DNA of 64,000 nucleotides from Bacteriovoracaceae bacterium (lineage in GTDB: Bacteria; Bdellovibrionota; Bacteriovoracia; Bacteriovoracales; Bacteriovoracaceae): the NCBI GenBank assembly GCA_947450475.1, contig CANFVK010000003.1, positions 62,001 to 126,000 on the forward strand, read 5' to 3'. The position numbers and the translations under genes were made by a program. Shown here piece by piece: positions 8,310 through 16,597 of this stretch. The first letter of the stretch is position 1. Each line of letters opens with the position of its first letter. The notes beneath the pieces are model-generated. The model was given only the letters and a program-made list of their open reading frames with translations. It searched no databases and was not told the origin of the DNA.

Positions 8310-9724
8310 TCTTTTATTCCAATGTTTAATTTATAGAGAGTCTTTTTGCGATCAATTCTCGATCGATGCCTAATATCCTTAAAAATTTTAGATTGGTAAA
8401 TCTTAGTTATTTGAGGAAATGTAATATTTAAATCATGCGATGATATATTTTGATCATCACAAACAAGCTCAAGTTCATTTTTAATATTTCTAAAAACAAA
8501 AGCTTTGTCATGGTCAATTTTTTTATAAACTTCCTGTTCTAAAAAGAAATCAGACTTTTCAAAATAAGATCTTCCGCTATAAATCCAATCTTGATTTTCA
8601 TTTATCGTGATCTGATCACCCATAAAATGCCAGATTCGATTTTGTTGATCTATTCTTTTATTTAAATCATTATCTTTTTGATTATTTAGATAAAGTGGCG
8701 AAACATGAGGTCCACTTACCCACATCCCCGAATCCTCATTATTAAAAATGATATCCGAAATGGGTTTTCCTAAAAAAAGAGAATGATAGTAATTTTTTTC
8801 TTTGGAATATGCTATGGATTCTTGAGCCTTAACTATACAAACTGGCTCAACTTCACTTGAGCCATAAATCTGTTTTATACAAGCATTCGGATGTTGAATG
8901 ATAAGATTTTCAAAAAATGATATGGGAGTCAGCGCGCCTCCGATATGAATATCTTTTAATGAATCAATTTTTCCTTGTTTAAAAAGTGCCATCGCAAAGG
9001 CAGGACCAGTTGTCATGGTTTCAAGTTTAAATTTTTTAGAAGATTCAATAATCCATTTCAAGTTTTTCTCAGACCAATGGCTTGGACAAAAAACTGTAGT
9101 TTTACCTTGGGCAAGATTTAGCAAAGTCCAATTAGCAAAAATACTTAAATCTGCACCTTTAAAATTATCAAGGCAGAGGGATTTATTTAATATAGAAAAT
9201 TGAGTTAACAAATAACCATGTTCACGAACAACACCCTTAGGAAAACCACTTGTCCCAGAAGTAAAGGTTATTATCCCCCTTGAATAATCAGGTAAATCTT
9301 CCACAATTAATTCTTGTGGAGATGATGAAAGTAAACTCTTCAAACTGACCCATTTAGGTATTTTGATGATCTCAGAAACCCTCATACCCCAAAATTTACC
9401 AATAATTGAACTTACGAAAAATTTAGGTTTTACAATCTTCAATGCTTCAGAGATGTTTTTTATTGGCATCCATGGTTCAACAAGAATTACCGTAGCACCT
9501 AGCCCCATTAAAGCGATAGTACAAGCATATAGGTCAATTGAAATATCAATTGCGACTAAGACGTTATCGCCAGTTTTTAACCCCATAGAGGCGAACGAAC
9601 TTTGCATTCGTTTTGCTTTATCTCTCAGTTCATAAAATGTGTACTCTTTCCCAAAAGGAGTTACAAAAGCAAGGCTGTGCTTATTTTCGTTTGAAACAAC
9701 TGAAAACGGTTCTATACAATTCAT
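8306..9724 (-). CDS. AMP-binding acyl-CoA/acyl-ACP synthetase-like ligase
   Basis: 472 residues. The adenylation core is plain: ITFTSGTSGFPKGVVREHG is the phosphate-binding loop, KQIYGSSEVEP the A5 region, WVSGPHVSPLYL and FMGDQITINENQDWIYSGR the later GD and hinge motifs. The C-terminal motif reads DIRHRSRIDRKKTL, aligning with the usual RHxSKIDRxxL; the catalytic lysine position holds Arg. Family members activate carboxylic acids as acyl-AMP and pass them to CoA or a carrier protein. Being the first gene of the cluster, it may supply the activated fatty acid for the AAR-like reductase or the GNAT protein. No good ribosome-binding site precedes the ATG. Confidence 0.7.
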   Translation of the reverse strand: MNCIEPFSVVSNENKHSLAFVTPFGKEYTFYELRDKAKRMQSSFASMGLKTGDNVLVAIDISIDLYACTIALMGLGATVILVEPWMPIKNISEALKIVKPKFFVSSIIGKFWGMRVSEIIKIPKWVSLKSLLSSSPQELIVEDLPDYSRGIITFTSGTSGFPKGVVREHGYLLTQFSILNKSLCLDNFKGADLSIFANWTLLNLAQGKTTVFCPSHWSEKNLKWIIESSKKFKLETMTTGPAFAMALFKQGKIDSLKDIHIGGALTPISFFENLIIQHPNACIKQIYGSSEVEPVCIVKAQESIAYSKEKNYYHSLFLGKPISDIIFNNEDSGMWVSGPHVSPLYLNNQKDNDLNKRIDQQNRIWHFMGDQITINENQDWIYSGRSYFEKSDFFLEQEVYKKIDHDKAFVFRNIKNELELVCDDQNISSHDLNITFPQITKIYQSKIFKDIRHRSRIDRKKTLYKLNIGIKE

Positions 9725-9885
9725 ACTGATATAATATTAAAAAATAATAAAAAATCATAGAGAGTATATATTTCGGATGTACCAAACTTATTTGATATAG
9801 AATATATAATCTCGTTAAACATCTTAAACTTACATAAAATGAACCGATAATAAAACAGTTCACAAATTTGAATGGGGTTTAGCTA
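9725..9885. promoter_or_regulatory. Divergent intergenic region with probable promoters for the lipid-like cluster
   Basis: 161 very AT-rich bases separate the minus-strand ligase gene from the plus-strand phosphotransferase gene, so promoters for both directions must lie here or within the genes. A TATAAT occurs on the plus strand at 9805-9810, but no matching -35 hexamer stands 16-18 bases before it. I therefore do not place a specific promoter. GGGG just before the ATG at 9886 is a weak ribosome-binding site. Confidence 0.35.
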
Positions 9886-12585
9886 ATGGAATACCGAGAT
9901 CTACTAGTTGTTGATTTAAATAGTACCTATCATTTTGCTAAAAAAGAAAGTGGCGGAAAAGGTTTTAATTTGTATCTGTTAAAATCAAATAAATTCAATG
10001 TTCCTACATTTTTGACTCTCCCACCACATTTTTTTGAGTATTTTAAAAAAGTGACAAAAATAGATGATTATATTGAAAATATTTTTTTAGATCCTCATCT
10101 CTCACTTCTCGAAATTTCTGAAAAAATCAAGATCAAAATTCTTGATCATGAGCTACCAAAAGAATTAGAAAGTCAACTTGAAGTTATCTATCAAAAATTT
10201 AATAAATCATTAATTTCTATTAGATCCTCGGCCCATGATGAAGACAGTGCTATACATTCTTTTGCAGGACAGTTGAGTAGTTTCCTCTATATCTCTGATT
10301 TTGAAAAAGTAAAAATATCAATTAAGCAATGTTGGGCATCTGCTTATTCAGAAAGATCATTACACTATCGAACCATTAATAAAATAGAAATTAAAAATGT
10401 TAAAGTTTCTGTCATTCTTCAAGAAATGATTGATCCAGAAAAAAGTGGAGTAATTTTTACTTGCAACCCCATCAATGGAAAAAATGATCAAATTTATATC
10501 AATGCTGTTTACGGTGTAGGAGAAGGTTTAGTTTCCGGTTTATTAGATGCTGATACGTTTGTCATTAATAAAAAAAATAATGAATTTATCGAAAGAAACA
10601 TTGTTGAGAAATCCAGAAAATTAATAAGAGATTCGAAAAATCAAAATTGCGTTGAAGTCACGGTAGAAATTGATAAGCAAAATATCAACTCATTAACTGA
10701 TCTAGAAACTTTAAAGATTGCAGAAATCGCAAAACAAATTGAACTTTTTTATGGCAAAGCTCAAGACATAGAGTGGGCAATTAAAAATGATGAAATATAT
10801 ATTTTACAATCAAGACCAGTGACTACAAAAACAGAAAACAGCAATGGAACACTTTATATTTGGGATAACTCAAACATAGTAGAAAGTTATGGTGGATTGA
10901 CAATGCCACTAACTTTTGGATTTGCTCATTATGTATATCATGAAGTATATATTCAATTTTGCGAAGTCTTATCAGTTCCGCAAAAAAGTATTAAAGAAAT
11001 GGATGGATATCTAAAGAATATGTTAGGGCTTTTTTACGGAAGAATTTATTACAATCTTCTTAATTGGTATAAATTAATTTCAATATTGCCAGGTTATAAA
11101 AATAATCGTTCATTTATGGAAACAATGATGGGAACAAACGAAGCTATACATGATGAAGTAGCTGAACGAGTGAAGCCATCCGATTTCCAAAATGGGATAG
11201 GGTCATTTTTTCGACATTTAGTCACTGGAATAAAGTTTTTTTATTTTCACCTTAACATTCAAAAAGTTGTAGATGATTTCCAAGATGAATTTAAAATCGT
11301 TTATGAAAAGTTTAGAAAAATCGACTACAATAGAATGAGTTCAGATAAAGTTTATGATCACTTTAAAAATTTAGAAGCTGAAATATTAAGGAAATGGCAC
11401 GCGCCTATAATTAACGATACTCTCTGCATGGTTCACTATGGCACATTTAAAAAATTAACTTCTAAATGGCTTAGTCACCTCGGCGATGCATTTTACAATG
11501 ATCTGTTAGCTGGAAATGGTAATTTAGAATCGGCAGAACCAACCAAGAGACTTATTGTTCTTTCAGGAATTGTTTGTTCAAAACCTGATTTAAAAAATTT
11601 AATTCTAACAACATCGAACGAAAACTGTCTGGAAGCATTGGTTCAATCAAATCATCAAGATTTTTATCATTTAGTCTTGGACTATATTGATAAATATGGA
11701 TTTCGCTGCATGAGTGAAATGAAACTAGAACAAAAAGATTTACATCAGGAACCTGGTTTATTTTTTATTTTTTTAAAAAATTTAATCAATTGTGGTCAAA
11801 CTGATCTCACCGAATATGAAAGAAGAGAAAAAGAAATTCGAAAAAATGCAGAAAAACTTCTTGATAAAAACATTAAAGGATATAAAAAAATAATATATCA
11901 ATGGTCACTTAAGCATGCAAGAAAAGCTGTAATGAACAGAGAGAACACTCGTTTTTGTCGAACTAGAATTTATGGTGTAGTTCGCTCTATGTTTTACGCA
12001 ATTGGTGAAGATTTCACCAAGTTAAATATTATCGATAAAAAGGAAGACATTTTTTATCTTTCTTTTGAAGAACTCAAAGGAACGTTTGAAGGAACTAATT
12101 CAATTATAAATTTACGACAAATAATAGAATTAAGAAAAAAAGAGTATGAAAGTTATAAAGATATTGAACCTGCTCCACGTTTCATGACCAGAGGTCCTGT
12201 CTATTGGAACAACACCCACGTTGATAGAGCAGAAGAATCACCAATTGACTTAACTTCACTTTTACCAAATCAAATGAAAGGCACACCATGCTCTCCTGGA
12301 GAAGTCATAGGTATCGCAAAAATTATTCTAGGGCCTGATGACGATATGGTACTAAATGGTGAAATTCTTATTACAGACAGAACTGACCCAGGGTGGATAC
12401 CACTCTATCCTTCCTTAAGCGCTTTATTGGTAGAACGTGGAGGATTACTATCGCATTCGGCGATTGTTGCAAGAGAGATGGGGTTACCTACAATTGTAGG
12501 TATAAAAGGACTTACTAAAAAAATAAAATCCGGTATGAAGTTAAAGGTTAATGGAGAAACTGGATTAATTGAAATTATGGAATAA
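9886..12585 (+). CDS. PEP synthase / rifampicin phosphotransferase-like dikinase
   Basis: 899 residues in the typical three-part order. The N-terminal ATP-grasp (PPDK N) domain has GGKGFNLYLL, SIRSSAHDEDSAIHSFAGQL (about 105-125), GVIFTCNPING and a closing DIEWAIKNDEIYILQSRPVT (about residues 300-320). A middle helical region of about 450 residues follows. The C-terminal swivelling domain carries ERGGLLSHSAIVAREMGLP, with His857 as the expected phospho-carrier. PEP synthase has a PEP/pyruvate barrel at the end; this protein stops after the His domain, like rifampicin phosphotransferases, which move the beta-phosphate of ATP to a small-molecule hydroxyl. The middle region would bind the acceptor, here perhaps a lipid intermediate. 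It is divergent from the cluster and ends at a strong terminator. Confidence 0.7.
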   Translation: MEYRDLLVVDLNSTYHFAKKESGGKGFNLYLLKSNKFNVPTFLTLPPHFFEYFKKVTKIDDYIENIFLDPHLSLLEISEKIKIKILDHELPKELESQLEVIYQKFNKSLISIRSSAHDEDSAIHSFAGQLSSFLYISDFEKVKISIKQCWASAYSERSLHYRTINKIEIKNVKVSVILQEMIDPEKSGVIFTCNPINGKNDQIYINAVYGVGEGLVSGLLDADTFVINKKNNEFIERNIVEKSRKLIRDSKNQNCVEVTVEIDKQNINSLTDLETLKIAEIAKQIELFYGKAQDIEWAIKNDEIYILQSRPVTTKTENSNGTLYIWDNSNIVESYGGLTMPLTFGFAHYVYHEVYIQFCEVLSVPQKSIKEMDGYLKNMLGLFYGRIYYNLLNWYKLISILPGYKNNRSFMETMMGTNEAIHDEVAERVKPSDFQNGIGSFFRHLVTGIKFFYFHLNIQKVVDDFQDEFKIVYEKFRKIDYNRMSSDKVYDHFKNLEAEILRKWHAPIINDTLCMVHYGTFKKLTSKWLSHLGDAFYNDLLAGNGNLESAEPTKRLIVLSGIVCSKPDLKNLILTTSNENCLEALVQSNHQDFYHLVLDYIDKYGFRCMSEMKLEQKDLHQEPGLFFIFLKNLINCGQTDLTEYERREKEIRKNAEKLLDKNIKGYKKIIYQWSLKHARKAVMNRENTRFCRTRIYGVVRSMFYAIGEDFTKLNIIDKKEDIFYLSFEELKGTFEGTNSIINLRQIIELRKKEYESYKDIEPAPRFMTRGPVYWNNTHVDRAEESPIDLTSLLPNQMKGTPCSPGEVIGIAKIILGPDDDMVLNGEILITDRTDPGWIPLYPSLSALLVERGGLLSHSAIVAREMGLPTIVGIKGLTKKIKSGMKLKVNGETGLIEIME

Positions 12586-12587
12586 AA

Positions 12588-12610
12588 AAAGGCCAGTATA
12601 ACTGGCCTTT
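12588..12610. terminator. Rho-independent bidirectional terminator
   Basis: A perfect 10-bp stem AAAGGCCAGT / ACTGGCCTTT with a 3-base loop ATA starts just after the phosphotransferase stop and lies before the end of the convergent subtilase gene. A-rich sequence on the left and AAAATAATTT on the right let it work from both sides. Confidence 0.85.
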
Positions 12611-12618
12611 AAAATAAT

Positions 12619-13989
12619 TTATTTTATAAATACAATTGGTGAAGGTAGTGGCATTACCAGCTCTCTGGAGACTTGGTAATACTTTCGAGACATTAACTTA
12701 TCATTTGGAGTAGAATCAAGAATATCGATTTTTGATTGTGCAATAGCTTTATTCAAATCGAGAGATCTTGAAAGTTCAGCAGCTCTAAGCGCTCTTTGGC
12801 GATTAACCAAGCCTGATGTTTTAACTTTTCCCTTCAACCATGATTTAACATCTACAGTTTCCATGATGATTTTCTTTAATTCTCTAAATCCTAATTTAGG
12901 ATTTATATCTTTTACTGCACCAGCAATGTTGGCAACATATGGAGCAGCTTGGCTCGTTCCACTAACCGCTAGGTATTTATCCATAGGACTAGTAGAAAGA
13001 ATGCCTACTCCCGGTGCTGCGACTTCAACATTTTGTTCACCAAAACATGAAAAAGTTGCAAGCGCCTGATCACCTAAAGTAGCCGCTACAGAAATCTTAT
13101 TTTCCGCAACAACATTCGTAGGTGAAGAAGGTACTTCGTCATTATTTGAACCTTCATTACCTGCAGCGAATACAAATAAAGTATTAGGAGCAGCACTTAA
13201 AAACTTTTTAGTTTCTTCAAGGTTAACTGCAAAAAAATGTTGGGTATATAATTTTAATTCTTCAGGTGTAGCCTCTTTTCTAAAAATAGTTTTATAAAGT
13301 GAACCAATGACGCCAGAAATAGCATCATAGGAAGTTCCAAAAGAACCATTCATAACATCGGCTTTTGATGAATTAATATAGCTGCCGATTTCGGTGTAAA
13401 CTTTAGTTTGCTGTTGCGCCAGAGCAGTTAATGCAGCTTTAAGAATCGTTTCCTTGAGACCACCTTTTTCAACTAGCATCTGGTCAACCATTTTACGACC
13501 TGGCAATTTAACTTCGGTAGGAATGAGCTTTAGCCCAATCGCCTTAGCGTCAGGTGAATTTTTTAGAGCGATACCAGTAACATGAGTTCCATGCATCCAA
13601 TTTCCAAAAATTTGTAGGTTTTTAATGAATTCTGGATCTTTAAACTTTTCTCGTGCCCAATCCTTATCAGCTTGAGTAATTGTTCCAAGAAAAGATTTTA
13701 ATTGAATATCAAAAAATCGACGAGCATCTGGGGAATCAGATGTAGCGTAAGAATAATCTATTAATGAATTATTACTTTCTGCAAAATTCCATCCATTTAC
13801 ATCATCTGGATAACCATTTTTGTCTTCATCACGATCATTGTTTGCTATTTCCAATGGATTTATCCAAGCTTTTGACTTTAGATCTTTGTGTTGAAAATCG
13901 TTACCAGAATCAACAATTGCAATTGTTGAAGCGCTTACCGTTTTGAAAATTAGAGAAATGAGAACACATAATAAACTTACTTTTGTCAT
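12619..13989 (-). CDS. Secreted subtilisin-family (S8) serine protease
   Basis: 456 residues with a signal peptide (about 1-20, ending VSA). The S8 triad is visible: Asp27 in TIAIVDSGNDF, His133 in WMHGTHVTG, Ser346 in VSGTSQAAP, plus the oxyanion Asn278 in FAAGNEG. The Asp motif follows directly after the signal peptide, so there is no separate N-terminal propeptide. An EDKNGYPDDVNGW segment after the Asp motif is typical of this S8 branch. An insert of about 60 residues lies between the His motif and the core (NGSFGTS). It is a tandem paralogue of the next gene upstream. AGGAG precedes the ATG but lies partly in a hairpin. Probably exported to digest host or environmental protein. Confidence 0.9.
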   Translation of the reverse strand: MTKVSLLCVLISLIFKTVSASTIAIVDSGNDFQHKDLKSKAWINPLEIANNDRDEDKNGYPDDVNGWNFAESNNSLIDYSYATSDSPDARRFFDIQLKSFLGTITQADKDWAREKFKDPEFIKNLQIFGNWMHGTHVTGIALKNSPDAKAIGLKLIPTEVKLPGRKMVDQMLVEKGGLKETILKAALTALAQQQTKVYTEIGSYINSSKADVMNGSFGTSYDAISGVIGSLYKTIFRKEATPEELKLYTQHFFAVNLEETKKFLSAAPNTLFVFAAGNEGSNNDEVPSSPTNVVAENKISVAATLGDQALATFSCFGEQNVEVAAPGVGILSTSPMDKYLAVSGTSQAAPYVANIAGAVKDINPKLGFRELKKIIMETVDVKSWLKGKVKTSGLVNRQRALRAAELSRSLDLNKAIAQSKIDILDSTPNDKLMSRKYYQVSRELVMPLPSPIVFIK

Positions 13990-13998
13990 CGCTGACTC

Positions 13999-14027
13999 CT
14001 AGGGATACCGTTTTTGGTAATCCCTAG
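13999..14027 (-). promoter_or_regulatory. 5' leader hairpin touching the Shine-Dalgarno of the subtilase gene
   Basis: On the minus strand, CTAGGGATTACC and GGTATCCCTAG form a stem with one bulged base around a loop of about six bases. The 3' arm runs into the AGGAG ribosome-binding site of the subtilase starting at 13989. No T-run follows, so it is not a normal terminator. It may limit ribosome access or stabilise the mRNA. Confidence 0.4.
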
Positions 14028-14089
14028 ATTATGGCTTTCAAATCAAACCGTGGTCTAATGTTAATTTCTGACTTAGTCTTACTGCGAAT

Positions 14090-14114
14090 GGGTTGATACC
14101 TAAAATATCAACCC
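14090..14114 (-). terminator. Possible terminator between the two subtilase genes
   Basis: A 9-bp perfect stem GGGTTGATA / TATCAACCC with a 7-base loop lies 15 bases after the stop of the upstream subtilase gene. There is no clear T-tract on the minus strand, so termination efficiency is uncertain; it could instead be an mRNA 3' end protector. Confidence 0.4.
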
Positions 14115-14128
14115 GCATTGAAAAATGG

Positions 14129-15505
14129 CTATAATTTAATGAATAAACTTGGTCTATATGGCCTATAGTTTAGATCTTCTCTAAACTTGTTCACATTAAA
14201 AGACTTTGGCGAGATAACGTCGGCCACAGAAATTTTAGCATTTGAGATCGCCTTATCTAGCGACTGAGACTTTGACAATTCCGCAGCCTTAAGCGCACGA
14301 TCCTTGTTTACAATTCCAGAAGTCTTAACTTTACCTCTTAACCAAGATTTTACATCTACAGTTGCATAAACAATGGTTTTAATGTCTCTGGCAGTTAATG
14401 CTGGATTAATATCGCGTATCAAGCCAATGACATTGGTAACAAATGGAGTTGCCTGGCTTGTTCCACTAAGAGCAATATAAGTATTAGTTGGAGCAGTTGA
14501 AGAAATACCTACTCCCGGTGCGGCTACATCAACTTTAGTTGCTCCATAATTTGAAAAATCGGCGAGTTTTTTGTAACCCAAAGTTGCAGCTACTACGATT
14601 TTATTTTCAGCTTGAATGTCGGCCGGATAATCTGGATTTAAATCATTATTAGAATTATCATTTCCAGCAGCAATGACAAAAAGAGTATTTGGAGCAACAT
14701 TAAACATTTTTGGCCCAACTACCATAAGTTTATTAAAATAACTTCTTACCAAATCTTCAAGTTCCGCCTTTGTAGGCTCTCTCTTCATATCATTAGTAAA
14801 CTCATTCTTTATAAAGTTTTCAGCATCTCCGAATCCGATTCCAAAAGATTGATTAACCACATCAACTTTATGAAAATTTAAAAGGGTGTGCATCGTCACC
14901 ATTTCTTCAATCTGCCCATTAGCTTCATCTAGAATATTGGCCTTAAATTCATCGTAGGTCTTAGTTGGAGCAGTGTCCCCATTTTTATTAGCTTCTGAAG
15001 CTAGCTTACTCGTTTTTGATTCCTGATAGACAGTTGGTATGATTTTCATTGAAAGAACTTTTGCGTTATTGTTTCCAAGAAGAGACAAACCCGCTACGTG
15101 AGTTCCGTGAATATAACCACCAACAAAATTGACCTTATTCATAAGGTCAGCATCTTTTGTATGAGTTCTTAGCCAAACCATTTCAGGAGAAGCAGAAGTT
15201 AAAAGTCCTAGATCATATTTTCCGTAATAGTTATAGAAGGTTTTAACATCATCGGTAATAAGATTGTTATATTGTGGATCAAAAACTCTTGGAGAATTAG
15301 CAGTGTAATCCCAACCATTGATATCACCCGGTAGGCCGTCTTTGTCTAGATCAATTGAACTACCTGCAACTTCTTTAGAATTTATCCAAGCCTTCGAAGC
15401 TAAATCTTTGTGAGATATATCTGTTCCAGAATCCATTACTGCTACAAGTGAAGCACCGGCAGTTCCCATTTGTATAAGAGCAATAAAAGGGATTAAAATT
15501 TTCAC
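14129..15505 (-). CDS. Secreted subtilisin-family (S8) serine protease, paralogue of the adjacent gene
   Basis: 458 residues, GTG start at 15505 supported by AAGGAG five bases before it. The signal peptide is about 1-18 (MKILIPFIALIQMGTAGAS). Triad: Asp25 in LVAVMDSGTDI, His133 in YIHGTHVAG, Ser350 in LSGTSQATP; oxyanion Asn in FVIAAGNDN. A DLDKDGLPGDINGW segment matches that of the sister protein, as does the shared C-terminal SWLRGKVKTSG(I/L)VN, so the pair arose by duplication. The His-to-core insert (about residues 155-205) is rich in Lys, Glu and Thr and differs from the sister, so specificity may differ. Expected to act outside the cytoplasm. Confidence 0.9.
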   Translation of the reverse strand: MKILIPFIALIQMGTAGASLVAVMDSGTDISHKDLASKAWINSKEVAGSSIDLDKDGLPGDINGWDYTANSPRVFDPQYNNLITDDVKTFYNYYGKYDLGLLTSASPEMVWLRTHTKDADLMNKVNFVGGYIHGTHVAGLSLLGNNNAKVLSMKIIPTVYQESKTSKLASEANKNGDTAPTKTYDEFKANILDEANGQIEEMVTMHTLLNFHKVDVVNQSFGIGFGDAENFIKNEFTNDMKREPTKAELEDLVRSYFNKLMVVGPKMFNVAPNTLFVIAAGNDNSNNDLNPDYPADIQAENKIVVAATLGYKKLADFSNYGATKVDVAAPGVGISSTAPTNTYIALSGTSQATPFVTNVIGLIRDINPALTARDIKTIVYATVDVKSWLRGKVKTSGIVNKDRALKAAELSKSQSLDKAISNAKISVADVISPKSFNVNKFREDLNYRPYRPSLFIKL

Positions 15506-15623
15506 AAAGTCTCCTTCGAAATATTAATGACGCAGAAACTAGCACTTATAAAATTATTTGAATAGAAAAAAAGCATTACAATTTTAATGATGTAAAAATA
15601 AACATAGTCAAAAAAGGCAGTAT

Positions 15624-16589
15624 ATGAAGAAAAAGGTATTTATTACACGATCGATACTAAACGATGGCCAAAAATTATTAGAACAAAATGGTTATGAAGT
15701 CTCTGTAAATACGTTAGATCGTCCGCTAAGTTATGAAGAATTAATCGCAATGGCAAAAAACTATGATGCCCTAATTACCATGCTCAGTGATACCATCGAT
15801 CAAGAATTCTTGATGTCTAACAAACACCTTAAAATCATTTCTAATTATGCTGTTGGATTCAATAATATAGATATTAAAGTCGCTTCAGGCCTTGGAATTT
15901 TGATTGGAAATACACCAGATGTGCTGACTGAGGCTACAGCAGAAGTTGCATTAGGATTAATGATTTCTGCGGCCCGAAAATTTACATCTGCCAACCGTTG
16001 GGCAAAAGATGGTAAATGGAAGAACTGGCATCCCACTGAACATTTAGGCTTTAATTTAAATGGTAAAAAGCTAGGCATTGTAGGCTTTGGTAGAATAGGA
16101 CAAAGATTAGCTGATATGGCATATAGTGCATTTAAAATGGAAATTTACTATAACTCTCCTAATGAAAAATCAAATAATTGTAATGCCACGAGACTGCCCT
16201 TAAATGAATTGCTAAGTATGTGTGACGTCATTTCTCTTCACGCTCCCTTGAATTCTATAACTAGAAATTTTATCGGCAAACCTCAGCTTTCACTTTTGAA
16301 AAAAACAGCTATTTTAATTAATACATCAAGAGGAGAACTGATCGACCAAAAAGCATTAGTAGAGGTTCTAAAAAACCAAATGATTTTTGCGGCAGGATTA
16401 GATGTAACAGATCCCGAACCACTTCCAAAAGAATCGGAATTGTTTTCTCTAAGCAATTCTTTTGTTCTTCCACATATTGGCTCGGCATCGATTGAAGCAA
16501 GAAAATCGATGTCTATTGTGGCTGCACAAAATATTATTTCTGCATTTAAGGGGGAAAATTTTATAGGGAGGGTTAACAATAAAAATTAA
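15624..16589 (+). CDS. D-2-hydroxyacid dehydrogenase (glyoxylate/hydroxypyruvate reductase-like)
   Basis: 321 residues. The NAD(P) fold has KLGIVGFGRIGQRLADMA (GFGRIG at 154-159). Catalytic residues of the family are in place: Arg236 in NTSRGELID, Glu265 in TDPEPLP, His284 in LPHIGSAS. YAVGFNNIDI and VLTEATAEVALGLMIS are standard substrate-domain motifs of the glyoxylate reductase branch. It reduces 2-keto acids such as glyoxylate or hydroxypyruvate, and could take part in one-carbon or glycine metabolism with the glycine decarboxylase elsewhere in the window. It is a single-gene plus-strand unit, divergent from the subtilases and ending 8 bases from the convergent S1 protease. Confidence 0.85.
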   Translation: MKKKVFITRSILNDGQKLLEQNGYEVSVNTLDRPLSYEELIAMAKNYDALITMLSDTIDQEFLMSNKHLKIISNYAVGFNNIDIKVASGLGILIGNTPDVLTEATAEVALGLMISAARKFTSANRWAKDGKWKNWHPTEHLGFNLNGKKLGIVGFGRIGQRLADMAYSAFKMEIYYNSPNEKSNNCNATRLPLNELLSMCDVISLHAPLNSITRNFIGKPQLSLLKKTAILINTSRGELIDQKALVEVLKNQMIFAAGLDVTDPEPLPKESELFSLSNSFVLPHIGSASIEARKSMSIVAAQNIISAFKGENFIGRVNNKN

Positions 16590-16597
16590 ATTGATAT

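Noticed and set aside
9805..9810. TATAAT as a promoter for the phosphotransferase gene
   Set aside because: No -35 hexamer lies at the proper distance; the sequence is AT-rich throughout.
9681..9863. Open frame of 60 codons in the divergent region
   Set aside because: It overlaps the ligase start in another frame and has no ribosome-binding site or protein-like pattern.
1222..12585. Phosphonate-lipid synthesis (known in some Bacteriovorax)
   Set aside because: No PEP mutase or phosphonopyruvate decarboxylase is present; the PEP-related enzyme is a dikinase of a different fold.
13999..14027. Hairpin as a terminator for the upstream subtilase
   Set aside because: No T-run follows, and it lies against the next gene's ribosome-binding site.
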